From Chrysoperla carnea (taxonomy: Eukaryota > Arthropoda > Insecta > Neuroptera > Chrysopidae), in assembly GCF_905475395.1 (NCBI RefSeq), contig NC_058337.1:71072368-71136367 (forward strand): a stretch of DNA of 64,000 bases. The letters run 5' to 3'. Positions within the stretch are counted from its first letter, which is position 1; every line of letters begins with the position of its first letter. The position numbers and the translations under genes were made by a program. Below, piece after piece: positions 1 to 10,628 of this stretch. The notes under the pieces were generated by a model. That model did no database searches and was not told the origin of the DNA. It was given only the letters and a program-made list of their open reading frames with translations.

Positions 1-993
1 TTTTTCTTTGTTGCTCCTTGCCCATGAACGATCTTGATTTCTTAAGGGTGGAAGAGCTTGTTGCGGTTGGTTGCAACGTTTTGTGGCTTTCCAAAGTGAG
101 TAATCCGTCGCTTCTGTTGGAGATAGGTTTTCTAGATAGTCTTGAATACAATTTTCTTTTAGTTTTTCAAGTAAGCGTTTTAAATTTTGTGACGCTTTGT
201 TGAAGCTGTTTTTGTCATTTGGAAATCTTGTTTGCTGCCAGATTCTTCTTAATCTGCGCTTTTCTGAGATAAGCTGCCTGACGTTTTGTGGGAGTAAACT
301 TTTAGATTTAAGGCTTTTAATGCCAGGGGTGGATTCTCTGGCTGCTTTTTGGATAGTTACTGTGAGTTTTTGTACAGCTAAGTCAATATCCTCTTCTGAT
401 TTTAACAGCATTTTTAGATTTAGGTTATTATCGAAATGCTATCGAAAATAGTCCCAGTCTGTGTGACGGTTAGTTAAAGACGCAGCACCTCCTCTTTGAA
501 TAAATTCATTGTATATTGATAATAAAACCGGCGAGTGGTCGCTGGAGAGTTCGTCGCATGATTTAATTTGCATGTACGCTTTAGACATATGTTTTAACAC
601 AAATAAGTCTAACAGATCGGGTAACTTATTTAAATCGGATGGCCAGTAAGTTGGTTCACCAGTAGAAAGCTGGTCAAGATTGTTTGCTTGAATGGCTTTT
701 AGTAAGTTTCGTCCTTTCGGATTTATCAATCTCGACGCCCAGAACGTATGTTTGGCGTTATAGTCACCACCGGCGATAAACCTGTTACCAAGATTAGTGA
801 AGAAAGTTTCAAAAGTTTCTTGGCTAATTGAATGCCTCGGTGGGCAGTAAACGGCTGACACTGTTATTGGACCAACCCAATCCTCAACAACTACGCTTAT
901 AGCTTGAATTTGCTCAGAAACATGTTTAGAAATAGAAAAATGAACTTTATTAACATTTTTAGTTAAATTTATTTTTTGATATGTACTTGTCAC
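1..993 (-). pseudogene. Jockey-type non-LTR retrotransposon ORF2 fragment (endonuclease end)
   Basis: Reading leftward, this is the C-terminal half of an apurinic-type endonuclease followed by the linker towards the reverse transcriptase of a Jockey-like LINE. Visible motifs are SAVYCPP, GGDYNAKH (phosphoesterase Asp/Asn), a DLLD segment and the terminal SDHSPV. The frame meets a single TAG at 439-441, directly after DWDYFR, then stays open to the window edge through NLKMLLKSEEDIDLAV, LPQNVRQLISEKRRLRRIW and DYSLWKATKRCNQP, which are typical of the region between endonuclease and RT. The N-terminal endonuclease (about the first 80 residues, with the catalytic Glu) is missing beyond about position 960, as expected for 5' truncation. 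The RT lies off the left edge. One premature stop with otherwise intact frame suggests a fairly young dead copy. Family assignment is from motif recognition only. Confidence 0.88.
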
Positions 994-1732
994 AAAATAG
1001 TTAAGGATGTACGAGTGCCTGGAAAACTTTTGATAAAAGGCTTGATTTTTTTTTATATGAAGCTCAAATCAATTCTGAAAATTTTAGGGGGGTGGCCAGA
1101 TTATTTAAATAAATAAGTGACTTCAAAAGTAGGCATAGTCTTATGGGAAAACGGTAGATGGATGATATGTTATCATAGGTTTCTCCAAAACTAGTCGGTG
1201 GAAATTAACAAAAAACTGTATAAATTAAACTTAAACTTAATTATGGGTGTATGAGCACGGTAGTGGGGACACAAATTTAAAAAAATATTTTTTCTCAATT
1301 TTGATGATGAATTCTGTTATAACTTGACAATATAAGACGAAAAGTAAGAATTTTGTTTGATTATTTTGCTTTCAATATTTCGAAAACCAAGTTTTCTTAG
1401 TTTTCGTCTACATTCATGAAGTTAAAACTAAATTCATCGTCAAAGTTGAAAATAAGGTACAAATAATTTCAACCACAAGTATTTTGCGCTTGTACTACCT
1501 TAAGTATTTTAAAAGAAATTCATGCTAGTTAAAATTTTAATTGGTATTATTTAGGAGGTTTTAACCACAGCTCGGATGTTAAATTAATGAAAATTGATAT
1601 TCAAGTTTTGTGTTAAGATTTCCGTATATTTGATTGACTTTCTTATGTTTGGCGTTCAAATATAAAAAACGGAAAAGGGAAAGTGGTATATGCATTCCAC
1701 TTTCCAACCCTTTCGACACTTGGAAACGGTAA
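994..1732. other. AT-rich spacer, no gene seen
   Basis: Frames upstream of the LINE fragment are closed and no repeat shared with the rest of the window was noticed. A short hairpin lies at about 1678-1710 (ggaaagtgg / ccactttcc arms). Confidence 0.5.
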
Positions 1733-1921
1733 CTCAAAATCAAAAAACTAGTTTTGCATAAAATCATCACATCATCACTTAAATCACGGTTAAAGCCCAA
1801 TTCTTCTTTAATACTAAACTAGCTTTGATCAAACTTTCAAATGTTAGACAAAAAGAATCATACAAATTTCTCTTCATTATGGGATCACAGTCTATAATTG
1901 TAGAATGCAGAATGTTGTAAT
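1733..1921 (+). repeat. Diverged interspersed repeat, family D copy 1
   Basis: This stretch resembles 33340-33490 in the same orientation. Shared blocks, in order, are a 'cacgg(t/c)taaagccca' segment, a T-rich 'ttcttctt' segment and 'agaatcata(c/g)aaatttc' followed by 'cttcat(t/c)atggga'. I judge roughly three-quarters identity by eye. There is no coding potential. Ends are not defined. Confidence 0.45.
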
Positions 1922-2921
1922 AATTGAACCTAAAAATATATATTAAAAAACAAAAATATTAATTATTTATTTATGTACCAAGTACTGAAAAAATGTATAA
2001 AATCCATTAACCACCGTTAACCATATGTCTTCCCGTGACCTCCACCATTTGAATTTCGATATAGTAGGTATGTTTGTCTTTTTTTAAGATATTGATTTGA
2101 AAAATTATAAAGCTAATAAAAGTGTGTTAAAAATTAACACTTCTCTGCACAGGAAAATTTGAAAATGAAAAAAATATTCGTAAATCTGCTTTATACCATT
2201 TAATTATATTTTAAATTTTGTTGTATTTTAATATTCAAGAATTGAACAATATTTCTATAATTACACACATATTGATGTGGAGAATCATAAACAGCAATAA
2301 ATAAAGTTATTAAATCCAACCAAAGCAATTAAAATGATGAATTATTTGTAATATTTTGTATATTTAACTAATTACTATAATAATATTAATTAATACAGCA
2401 AACATAATGCACAGCTATTCATTTTTAGACAAATTTTTATTTTACTAGTCTTAAGCTCAATTTAGAACACAACACATTTTGGGTGTTTCAAAAAGTGAAT
2501 TATCTTGGAAATTTAACATAATACTTATATATTGTATATATGGCGAAATTTTTTGTTTTCACAGGAAATGTATTTAGTACTTAGGTGTAAATTCTTTGTA
2601 AAATTCTTAAGGTATAAACATTATACCTTAATAATATAACATTGAATTTTCTGCTTAGAATTAGATATTTCCAAGATGTCGTCACGATTTTTTTTGTTTA
2701 AGGAAGAATTTCCTCAATCGAAGCATGTATTACATAAAATGAGAGAAAAATGAAAATTTTTCATAATTATTTAAAATTTCTTTAAAAATGTTATATAAAA
2801 ATCAATTAAATGATATTAAAAGCAAGATTTGTTAGTTTCCTGTTGTATTACTCGTTATTTCTCGAAAATCAAATGCTCGCCAATATACCTATTTCACGAA
2901 TAGAAACCACACTTTTGGTCC
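1922..2921. other. AT-rich spacer, no gene seen
   Basis: Very AT-rich sequence with frequent stops in all frames; no repeat from this window was recognised in it. Confidence 0.5.
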
Positions 2922-3675
2922 TTGAGGTTAGATTAGGTTAGAGTGGCTGTCCTGGGGTGGGACACACTTAGACCATAGGGTCCGTTGTGATACCGTAAAA
3001 GGGTTGGGCCATTCCCGGCCACTACTCCATGAACCATTTGGAGCTGTTTAAGAACAGCAGGAGAGCTTTGATGTCGACGGACTTTAGGTCGGAGAGGTCG
3101 TCAAAGAGAGGCTGGCTCAAGTAAATCCATCTCCTCATGAAAAGAGCTGGGCAGTGACAGAGAAGATGAGAAATTGTAGTCGTGATACACTGCCGCAACA
3201 ACCTTGCAAACAGAAGCCCTTGGAAGTGATATATGATCTTCGGAACGCCCGCGATTGTACTCAGACCATATCTCTCTTGTAGTACCACAAGTACGTTCCT
3301 CTCTCCATCTAGGATTAGCCCTTTTTAAGATATCCTCTTTGAGGAGCAACTTGCAGTTCGCAAATGGAACTCCCGGATATTTATTGATGCTTATATCCGG
3401 CAGCATTGTGCCATTTCTGGCAAGCTCGTGGGCTCGCAATTTTCTGGAATGTCCCTGTGTCCCGGTACAAATACCAGGTTTACATTCATTTGTCCCGCCA
3501 GCTCATTTAAGGACGTACGGCAGTCCTGTGCTACCTTGGCTATCGGTGAAGATTGTAATGTCCCTGCACCTCAGTTTGTTCAGTCTTATACATTCACATA
3601 TTTCATCACTTCAGCTTGATACATACTACAGTGATCCGGCATCCGAAATGATAGAGGCTGATTGAGATCTCCAGA
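2922..3675 (-). pseudogene. 3' end of an RNase H-bearing non-LTR retrotransposon (I/LOA/R1-like)
   Basis: Read leftward, three frames together give a LINE C-terminus. QAEVM (RNase H Glu) is followed by LNKLRCRDITIFTDSQ (catalytic Asp), then NLVFVPGHRDIPENC and the AHELARNGTMLPD segment. Next come FANCKLLLKEDILKRANPRW, REIWSEYNRGRS and finally TISHLLCHCPAL with DLSDLKSVDIKALLLFL and a stop at about 3022. At least four frameshifts or stops separate these pieces, so it is dead. After the stop there is a 3' UTR of about 75 bp. It is followed by a tail read as TAACCTAATCTAACCT (2926-2941), which is built on the insect telomere motif. The same 3' UTR ends the SINE at 28757-29041. RNase H plus the C-terminal 'HLLCHCPAL' Cys/His motif fits I/LOA/R1-group elements; the exact clade is not resolved. 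The opposite-strand ORF here (3255-3665) is antisense noise. Confidence 0.85.
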
Positions 3676-5110
3676 GAATTGGTTATGGGCTTAAGAGATA
3701 AGTTATGAATTTTCCATTATATTTAATCTTTATTAGAAAAAAATTTCACGTCATTCGCGTCTTAGAAAATCTTAAAACTGATAGGGTAAAAACTTTCTTT
3801 ATAAACTTTAGTCGCTGAGTGCACAGCACTTTTAATAGTGCCACCCTTCAAAATTTATTACTGTAAGTTCCATGCAAGTAAGAAAAAACAAATTGTCGGT
3901 TAAGTGAATCGCCAACGCTTACGACTTTTCTAAGAATTGGCCCATAGCGTGTGCTGTGTAGGCAATTTACTATTGGCTTGAGTTTGCTTATGCCTATTTG
4001 ACATTAAAATACATTTACGCACATAAATTTATATTTTTAGGTGCATAAACATAACCTTAAACGAAAAAAAAAAAAACTTGGTAATTTATGAAAAATGAAC
4101 TTCTTAAGTGTGTTTGCTGTTGTAAATTTAGTGTGAATGACTGGGAACATGTGTAAAACATATGTAAAAAAATTGTATGTATATGATAATATGTATGTTT
4201 AATTATTGAAAGAAACGGCTAAACTTTTGGATGGTTCATCGTTTACAAAAGAAAAAAAAATGATTAGTACTGTTTTTAAGTTTAATGCATGTCAAAATAC
4301 CTCATGTTACATTCATATTACTTCTGCTTACATGGGAAAAAATAATGGAATTTGAAAAGAAAATTATAGTTTATAGCAGTTTTTCATTTTATTAATTTTT
4401 CAGAAAAAAAAGAAGATTTATACACTTGTTACGATTGACTGGTTTTATGTCTGTTTGAGCCTTTTTTTTATTATTTGAAAGCATAGGCGCATGTTAAGTA
4501 CATTTAATAAAAATCTATCAAGACGTCTAAAAGTTAATAGCCATTTCTTTGTTTGTGCATAGTTCTTTATATTGGAGGAAGCGCAGGTAAATACAGCAAA
4601 CATATCTACTTTTAGTAAAATTTAATATGATCAACGCTCCCACCATAATTATCATAATTTATTACATTTTAAATGTATATTGTTAAATAAAGAGATATAA
4701 AACATTTATCTTTGTTAACTTAGTTAATAATTAGTAATGTATACATATTTATAATAAACAGGATATAAAATTAATATTCCAGCCAGAAAAAGGGATTCGG
4801 ACTCCGATCTAGACGCCACTCGCATTTATTGATAGAATCCCTCCTAATAAACATTTCTAGCATACTCTCATAATTCCCATTTAACGTTACTGCGATATAA
4901 CGATAAATTTTTTTTCTTAAATCTCAATGCCGTTTATGCCAATATAAAATTGAAAGTGCTTGATGAATCGTATATGGGTTAGTTATTTTTTAATTTAAAT
5001 TTAAAACGTATTAAAAAAAAGCACCGATAATTTAATATACCTAGACTTTTGCTTAATATTTTATCAGTTTTTCCAATAAAATTATTTTCTTTAAATAATT
5101 CTTATATTTA
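3676..5110. other. AT-rich spacer
   Basis: No gene can be supported. A weak acceptor-like site at 4781-4782 precedes a less AT-rich stretch (4783-4830) whose two open frames are both short. One copy of the recurrent 12-mer cgctcccaccat lies at 4635-4646. Confidence 0.45.
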
Positions 5111-5192
5111 ACCAGCAGATACCCGCCCGCTTTGCTGGTTAATTTCTCCTTTAGATTATCACGTTATAGCCCACACTTATCCACCCATTTGT
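5111..5192 (+). repeat. Interspersed repeat family B, copy 1 (5' end)
   Basis: The segment 'agatacccgcccgctttgct' followed by 'atcacgttatagc' and 'cttatccaccc' is closely matched at 10629-10710 and, in its first 30 bp, at 6981. It has the look of the 5' start of a widespread non-coding insect repeat. Similarity to copy 2 stops at about 5192. Confidence 0.7.
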
Positions 5193-5224
5193 TCATAGTC
5201 CATTGAAATGTTACATTGACTGAA

Positions 5225-5690
5225 CATTTTTGGGGAGGACGCGATTTTATTTGTGGAACATGTAGGGGAGGTCAATACAACCTTAACCCCAAGTTTGTGG
5301 GGTTGGCGCCCTTGTCCCCCGCCCGCCATCTTGAAAAAAGGGTTGGAAACATATTTTGCTGTATCTCGTAAAATATTGATTTCTCAAAAAATTTGCAAAG
5401 ACATAATTTGTAGCAAATTGTCGTGGCTACAATTTTGTCTATGTGACTTTTTGCGATAAACTTAAAATTTAAAAAGTTATGAGCAAAAAAGTAACAAAAT
5501 CAAAAATTTCTTTTTTTGCTTAATAACTTTTTTTCTTGTCATTTTATCATAAATTTAGGTGAGAGCAATATTATAGAGAATACGTTTATGAACATTTTTC
5601 CGCAAATTTTATTAATTTTTGTTAATTTTTAACGTAGTTACAGCGTCCATTTTAAAAGTATCTATGACAGCACTGATGCGTGATGTTAAC
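5225..5690 (+). repeat. G+C-richer unclassified repeat-like segment
   Basis: This 460-bp block contrasts with its AT-rich surroundings and contains a short hairpin (ccccaa...ttgtgggg, about 5286-5301). I recognise the motif 'aggggaggtcaatacaac' as typical of dispersed insect repeats, but there is no second copy in this window. The 68-codon frame inside it (5253-5459) has no recognisable protein features. It may be the internal part of the family B element directly before it. Confidence 0.4.
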
Positions 5691-6900
5691 CATGGATCTC
5701 ATTGATCTTGTATAAGATAAAAAAGAAATAATAATTACCAATCGTTACAATCTCTCTATGAGTACACATATATATGAAAGTTAAATGCCAAAAACAATTC
5801 AAAATAATTGTTATAGATCACCTAAATAACATACAGTTTTGAGTTTGGTAAAATGATTATAATTCTTTCAACTGTTTGTTCACAAAACTGTCATTCAAAT
5901 AAAATTTCAAGTTAGTTCGTATATACAATACGTATACGTATATAGTTTTCAAATTGTTGTGTGAAATGATATTCCCGATTATTTTTACGATATGGCTTTA
6001 GTTTAATAGGTGAAACATAAAATATTATCGTTAAAACTTTATCTATCACTTAACTTAAATTACTGAAAAAGTAATTTTGGAAAAATTTCTTTTTTTTTTT
6101 TGAGGGAGAGATTAATATATGTTACGTTGTTAAAACGTGTTCATTTGTTAGTTTTAGGATTAAAAACTATAAAAAGTAAATTATCTTTTAATGATTAACA
6201 ACGTTTTATGATGCGATGTTAAGCTAATAATGTTTAAATAGCAGACACGAGTTTGTTTTCTGTTAATAAATTAGAAAATATATCTGATTTTGAACTAACT
6301 TCAAAAATGGTGAAAATCTCAACTCAAGTTTGTTAAATAATTTTCTTATATATTTTGTATTCGTGAATGATTCTGGAAAGAGGCTATTACATTTTAATTC
6401 CCAAAAAAAAAAAAAAAATAATAATAATAATAAAAAAATACAAAATTTTGATTTGAATAGGTAAAATTTGGTAACAATAAGGGTTTTGGTATTTCAAAGG
6501 TCAAGTCCATTAATGAGAAAAATCGACAGATAAACAAAAAGTGGGGATGCAAAATGTACAACATTTTGAATTTTTTCAAAAAAAAAAAAAAAAAAAATTG
6601 TTTGTATTTTTTATTAGTTTTAAACAAAATAGTACTCTTGTGATTTTTTCTCTTGGCGCTTAGTTTTCGAAATAAAAATTCTTGAAAAATTAAAAATGCA
6701 ATATTCGATTTTAAGAGAAATGGGTTATTTTTCCAATCTCTTAGGGAATTTGTTTTATTTCATTTAATTATGGTCTCCTTGTTAGATATTCTTTTAAGGA
6801 TTTTCTTTTTCTGAAAAAAATATATTTATGTTTTAAATAAATATTAAATTATAATTTATATATTTGAGTCAAATTATCACATAATTTAAAAAAAAAGAAA
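5691..6900. other. AT-rich spacer with poly-A/poly-T runs
   Basis: No gene seen. It contains A/T homopolymers (for example 6402-6417 and 6580-6597) and a short TAA microsatellite at 6418-6431. The minus-strand ORF 6394-6627 is a translation of these runs. Confidence 0.55.
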
Positions 6901-6980
6901 AAGTAAAAACAAACAATTGACTGAGTTAATAATTGAAATATATTGAAAGTGTTAAATATCAGTGCTTGCATTATTTTTAA

Positions 6981-7467
6981 CTAGCTATGAACTACTCGCT
7001 TTGCTGGGCAACATCCCCACTTGCACCCCTCCCTCCACATTTCCTTGCGTGGGATAACAGTTTTGTAATGTACACGTCATGCTCTTATATTTGATACCCC
7101 ACTTAGGTATATTTGTAAATATTCGATAATTCCTTCCCACTTTCTCGCTACACCTTTCTACCCTCCAAAGGTTAAAAGTAGATAAAAACAATAGATCTTT
7201 GAAGCTGGTTGTATATCGTGTCAATATTTGAGCTTAATCGATGCACAACTTTTTTAGTTTTTGAAGCATATCCCTTTCAACCCCTATTTCAACCCCTTAC
7301 TCTACTATAATATGGATGTATTATACATAAAAACCTCCCTCTTGAATCACTCTCTCTATTAAAAAAACCGCATCAAAATCCGTTGCGTAGTTTCAAAGAT
7401 TTAAGCGTACATAGGGACATAGGGACATAGGGACAGAAAAAGCGACTTTGTTTTATAATATGTAGTG
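6981..7467 (+). repeat. Interspersed repeat family B, copy 3, nested in family A
   Basis: It begins 'ctagctatgaactactcgct' and 'ttgctgggcaac', like the starts at 5111 and 10629. It ends in a stretch I recognise as a common insect repeat terminus ('aaaatccgttgcgtagtt', then 'gcgactttgttttata' and 'atgtagtga'). Near the 3' end an 8-bp unit, acataggg, is repeated three times (7409-7432). The ORF 6985-7224 has no protein features. Confidence 0.7.
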
Positions 7468-7970
7468 ATGATGATAAATTAAAAGAGTTTTAAAAACCAA
7501 AACAATTATGAAAAATTTCGGCCAAAAATTTTCTTAGGTATTTTCTAGAACTTTTCTCTATTTTTTTGAGTAATACCACTAGTTGAAATTACCAAATTTT
7601 CAACTGCCAATCTTTTATAGTTTTGGAGAAAATAGACACCAAAGTTTTGTCCTAATTTGCGCCCTTACGGGTAAACCATGATGTTTCAAACAAAAACTTT
7701 TTGTTTTTTAAAGGAAAATTTTTTAAAATTTAAACTTTTGTTCTATTTACAATGGTTTGCAAGATGGGCTCTACGGACTCAAGATCCAATTGACCTATGA
7801 TGCTCATTTACAAACTAAAGCTCACTTTTTACGTCCGGAGTAGGCAATAATTGTTTTAGCTTAATATCTCTTTTCATTTTTGAGTTATCGTGTTGATGGG
7901 TGGACGGATAGATGGATGGACAAACGGAAATGAAAAAATTACGTGATTTTATGAACACCTATAAACAATT

Positions 7971-8146
7971 TTTTTTCTACCATCGATCAATTGTTAAAAT
8001 CGATGAAACTAATCTTCTAATATATAAAACCAAATGTTCTCGCCTGTTATTTCTTCACCAAAAAGTTTATCCAAATATTATATTTAAGTGCAGTCGCCAA
8101 GGACCTAGGTTGTCAGAGCGACTTTAAAAAAACACAAAAACAAAAA
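7971..8146. repeat. Unclassified insert within the family A copy
   Basis: Family A sequence stops after 'atgaacacctataaacaatt' and resumes at about 8147, so about 175 bp here are extra. The block includes 'cttctaatatataaaacc', a motif I associate with the start of widespread insect repeats, and a G+C-richer end at 8089-8121. Neither terminal repeats nor a target duplication are clear. Confidence 0.5.
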
Positions 8147-8180
8147 AAACTTGGGAGTAAAATTAGTATACCTTGATATA

Positions 8181-8527
8181 CCGTGTGTGTAACTACCATC
8201 TTGGGATATACATATGTCTGTAGTATGACTGAATACATCCGTTTACTAATGCATCTAAGCGAGAGGTATTATTCATGTATTGTAAGACTACAGATACGAT
8301 AAACAGATACGATACGACAGGCTGTTGTATGCATGCAGAGAGTGGGAGATTTGTTGCATACAAATATTAACTATGTAACTAAAAAACTCCCACCTCCAAG
8401 TGTCTTCCAAATAATTCAATGCATGTATATAATACCTCTCGCTTAGATGCATTACTAAACGGATGTATTATGTATTCAGTCAAACTACAGACATATTTAT
8501 ATCCCAAGATGGTAGTTACACACACGG
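8181..8527. mobile_element. Foldback/long-TIR DNA element with TATA target duplication
   Basis: Two arms of about 105-110 bp (8181-8282 and 8417-8527) are inverted copies of each other at about 90% identity by eye. The ends are CCGTGTGTGTAACTACC... and its complement. A central part of about 134 bp contains a shorter inverted pair (gtgggag / ctcccac) and has no coding potential. The element sits inside the 5' end of a family A copy. Removing it together with one TATA (8177-8180 or 8528-8531) restores the family A sequence 'ccttgatatatttcatatat'. That fixes the boundaries, with either a 4-bp TATA duplication or a TA duplication and ends starting in TA. The superfamily is undetermined. Confidence 0.85.
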
Positions 8528-8704
8528 TATATTTCATATATACAGAGTATAAAAACTGTAAATGAATACCCAAAAGTTTTTTTTAATTTATGTTCATTAA
8601 TTATCGCTCAGATTTTTAAAACCAATTTTTATTTACATAAAATTACATAGCCGTGCCCATTGAATTTCTTAGTGTTGAATTACTTACTTCCTACTGTATA
8701 ATTT

Positions 8705-8850
8705 GTATACCCTGTATAGGTTATGAGATATATCAGAGTACGTATATTAAGTTTCGTCCCAATTTTTTAACTCTTAAAATTTTTGATATCGAGTCATGGG
8801 TCCTTATTACCCATCTTGTTGCCCGTTTAAATATAGAAAAGAGATATAAC
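8705..8850 (+). repeat. Family A, diverged and internally deleted copy
   Basis: The first part ('atatatcagagtacgtatat' then 'taagtttcgtccc') parallels the family A 5' end. It jumps directly to 'gggtccttattacccatctt', the later hairpin block (gggtccgtaggacccatctt elsewhere). About 200 bp are deleted between them. The ORFs overlapping it on both strands are not genes. Confidence 0.6.
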
Positions 8851-9220
8851 AAATCTTTAAATATAAAATGGTTTTTTTTTTTAAATTTTGCTAAAAATAT
8901 TGTATCACTGTTTGCCCGTGAGGTGGCAAATTTGAGTAAAACTTTCGAATCCATTTTCACCTCAAAGCTATAAAAGATCGAATGGAAATTTTTGGGTAGC
9001 TTCAACTAATTTTTGTGATTTCCATTGCAAAATGGGGATCAAAGATTTCGAAGCCTTTCTAGAAAATACGAAATTTTCAATAACCAAAACAAACAGTGGT
9101 AGAAAAGCTGCTATAAATGTGTTTGTTTTTTTTAAACTTTTGTTATTTATTAAAACTAATGCAAACACTGATATTTAATTTTTTTGTCTACACAAGGTGT
9201 AATTATTAACTCATTAAATT
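8851..9220. other. AT-rich spacer, no gene seen
   Basis: No repeat or gene recognised; overlapping minus-strand ORFs (8733-9005 and 8968-9168) lack protein-like composition. Confidence 0.45.
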
Positions 9221-9762
9221 GTTTTTATATGTAAATATGTAATATATATCAAGGTATACTAAGTTTAGTCCCAAGTTTGTAATGCTTAAAAATATTGATA
9301 CTACGAACACAATTTTAATATACTTAGGTATTCATAAAATTACCTAATTAGCCCATATCCGGCTGACCGTCCGTCCGTCCGTCTGTGAACACGTTAACTC
9401 AAAAACGAAGAAAGATATCAAGCTGAAATTTTTAAATCGTGCTCAGGGCGTTAAAAGTGAGGTCAAGTTCGTAAATGAGCAACATAGGTCAATTGGATCT
9501 TTTTTCCGTAGAACCCATCTTGTAAACCGTTAGAGATAGAACAAAAATGTAAAAAATGTTCCTTATAAAAAAACAACTTTTGTTTGAAACATTTTTTCGT
9601 AAACATAACTGTTGACCTCAGAGGTCGAAAATTAGGCGCAAATTGTATAGTATGTATTATTTGGGAATATCAGTTATGTATGTGTAATGTGATAGAGTAA
9701 TCAACACTGTCTATACATGGTATTTTAACAATTAACTTAGTCAATTGTTTGTTTTCACTTGT
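9221..9762 (+). repeat. Family A repeat, near full-length copy
   Basis: It contains the whole family layout. In order these are the 5' 'atatatcaaggtatactaag' block, the 'tccgtccgtccgtctgtgaa' block, 'aactcaaaaacgaa', the diverged hairpin block (about 9510), 'catttttcgtaaacat', 'atacatggtattttaaca' and the terminal 'tcaattgtttgttttcactt' followed by gt. No open frame of note. It is one of a subfamily with 'gtaatgtgatagagtaatca', shared with 35945-36394. Confidence 0.85.
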
Positions 9763-10028
9763 TTAAGTTAAATTAAACATTTAATTTTTTAGGAGATCTT
9801 TCTGCTCTGGGTAGAAGTACATTGGACGCTTTAACTTAACGTAAAAGTAATAAAATAATTTTGTTTATTTTAGAATTATAATTTTTGACTATAGTGAGGA
9901 GCCTTCCTTAAACGCACAGCATAATATTCGAATATCATATTTCATTGGTATTATGGAATATCTTATTTCATTTTTTAAGGAAGTAATACAATTTTTGATC
10001 CCAAATGCTTTATGAATAAACATTTTGA

Positions 10029-10232
10029 TTATAAAAATAACTTCTTTCGGTAACAAAATCCGTGCAAATAATACATGATTCTTAACCGATTTAAATTGTT
10101 GCTAATGGCAATAGCTACAATTTCACCGCAATTAGGGCCTACATTACTACAATTGTCTCCAACACGTACATAAAAATTTAATTGGGTGGTTTTCCCACTT
10201 TTTATAAGCAAGCAGTTTGAGACATCTTCAAC
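10029..10232 (-). pseudogene. Unrecognised coding-like fragment
   Basis: An open frame of about 67 codons runs leftward from 10232 to a stop at 10029. It starts right after an acceptor-like ctgcag (10233-10238 read on the minus strand) and is preceded by an in-frame TAA at 10242-10244. The translation includes VSNCLLIKSGKTTQLNFYVR and GDNCSNVGPNCGEIVAIAIS, with a conserved-looking DNC...GPNCGEIVAI stretch unusual for random AT-rich frames. I cannot assign a family. It could be one exon, a retrotransposed relic or a piece of a transposon-carried protein. There is no start codon in the ordinary sense. Confidence 0.35.
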
Positions 10233-10628
10233 CTGCAGATGTTAATATGATCTTGTCACTAATGTGCAGTTTGCCTTGTAACAGTTTATTAGTACAGTAT
10301 AATTTTTTTGGGTGGTAGGTTTAGTATGTTTGATGAGGCTTAGAAGGATTTTTATTTCATCGCAAAATAACTTGAAACAGTTTTCTGATTTCTCACGCTA
10401 GTTTCAATAGAGTAATTTGTTACATTCATGGTTAATACTTATGGTAAATACCAGAAAACATATATTTCTTCTATCGAAGTGAAAAATAGTAAAAAAATTG
10501 AAAATATTAGTTAAAAGTGCAAGTGTTTTTTCGTCGCTTGTAAAAAAAAACTGTCATATATTATATGCTATGGAAGCGCCTGGAAGTAATTATTTAAGTA
10601 AACAAATTTGAATATTCAAATTTATACA
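10233..10628. other. AT-rich spacer, no gene seen
   Basis: No repeat or gene recognised. Confidence 0.4.

Larger units (their letters stand above)
6901..8562 (-). mobile_element. Family A repeat copy, interrupted by later insertions (nested stack)
   Basis: Five separated blocks of the family A repeat occur in the correct order on the minus strand. They are the 3' terminus (6901-6980), the middle (7655-7970, including reverse-complemented 'ttacccgtgagggcgc', 'gatgggctctacgga', 'cactttttacgtcc' and 'gagttatcgtgttgatgggt'), the start of the body (8147-8176, 'cttgggagtaaaattagtat') and the 5' terminus (8528-8562). The gaps hold a family B element (6981-7467), a less clear segment (7468-7654) partly shared with the family A copy at 44473, a second insert (7971-8146) and a foldback element (8181-8527). 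No coding capacity remains. Confidence 0.8.

Noticed and set aside
3255..3665. 136-codon plus-strand ORF
   Set aside because: Antisense to the RNase H LINE, whose minus-strand motifs are unmistakable.
9221..9762. Family A as a Helitron
   Set aside because: A 3' hairpin is present, but there is no CTRR end, no TC start and no proven A/T insertion preference; left unclassified.
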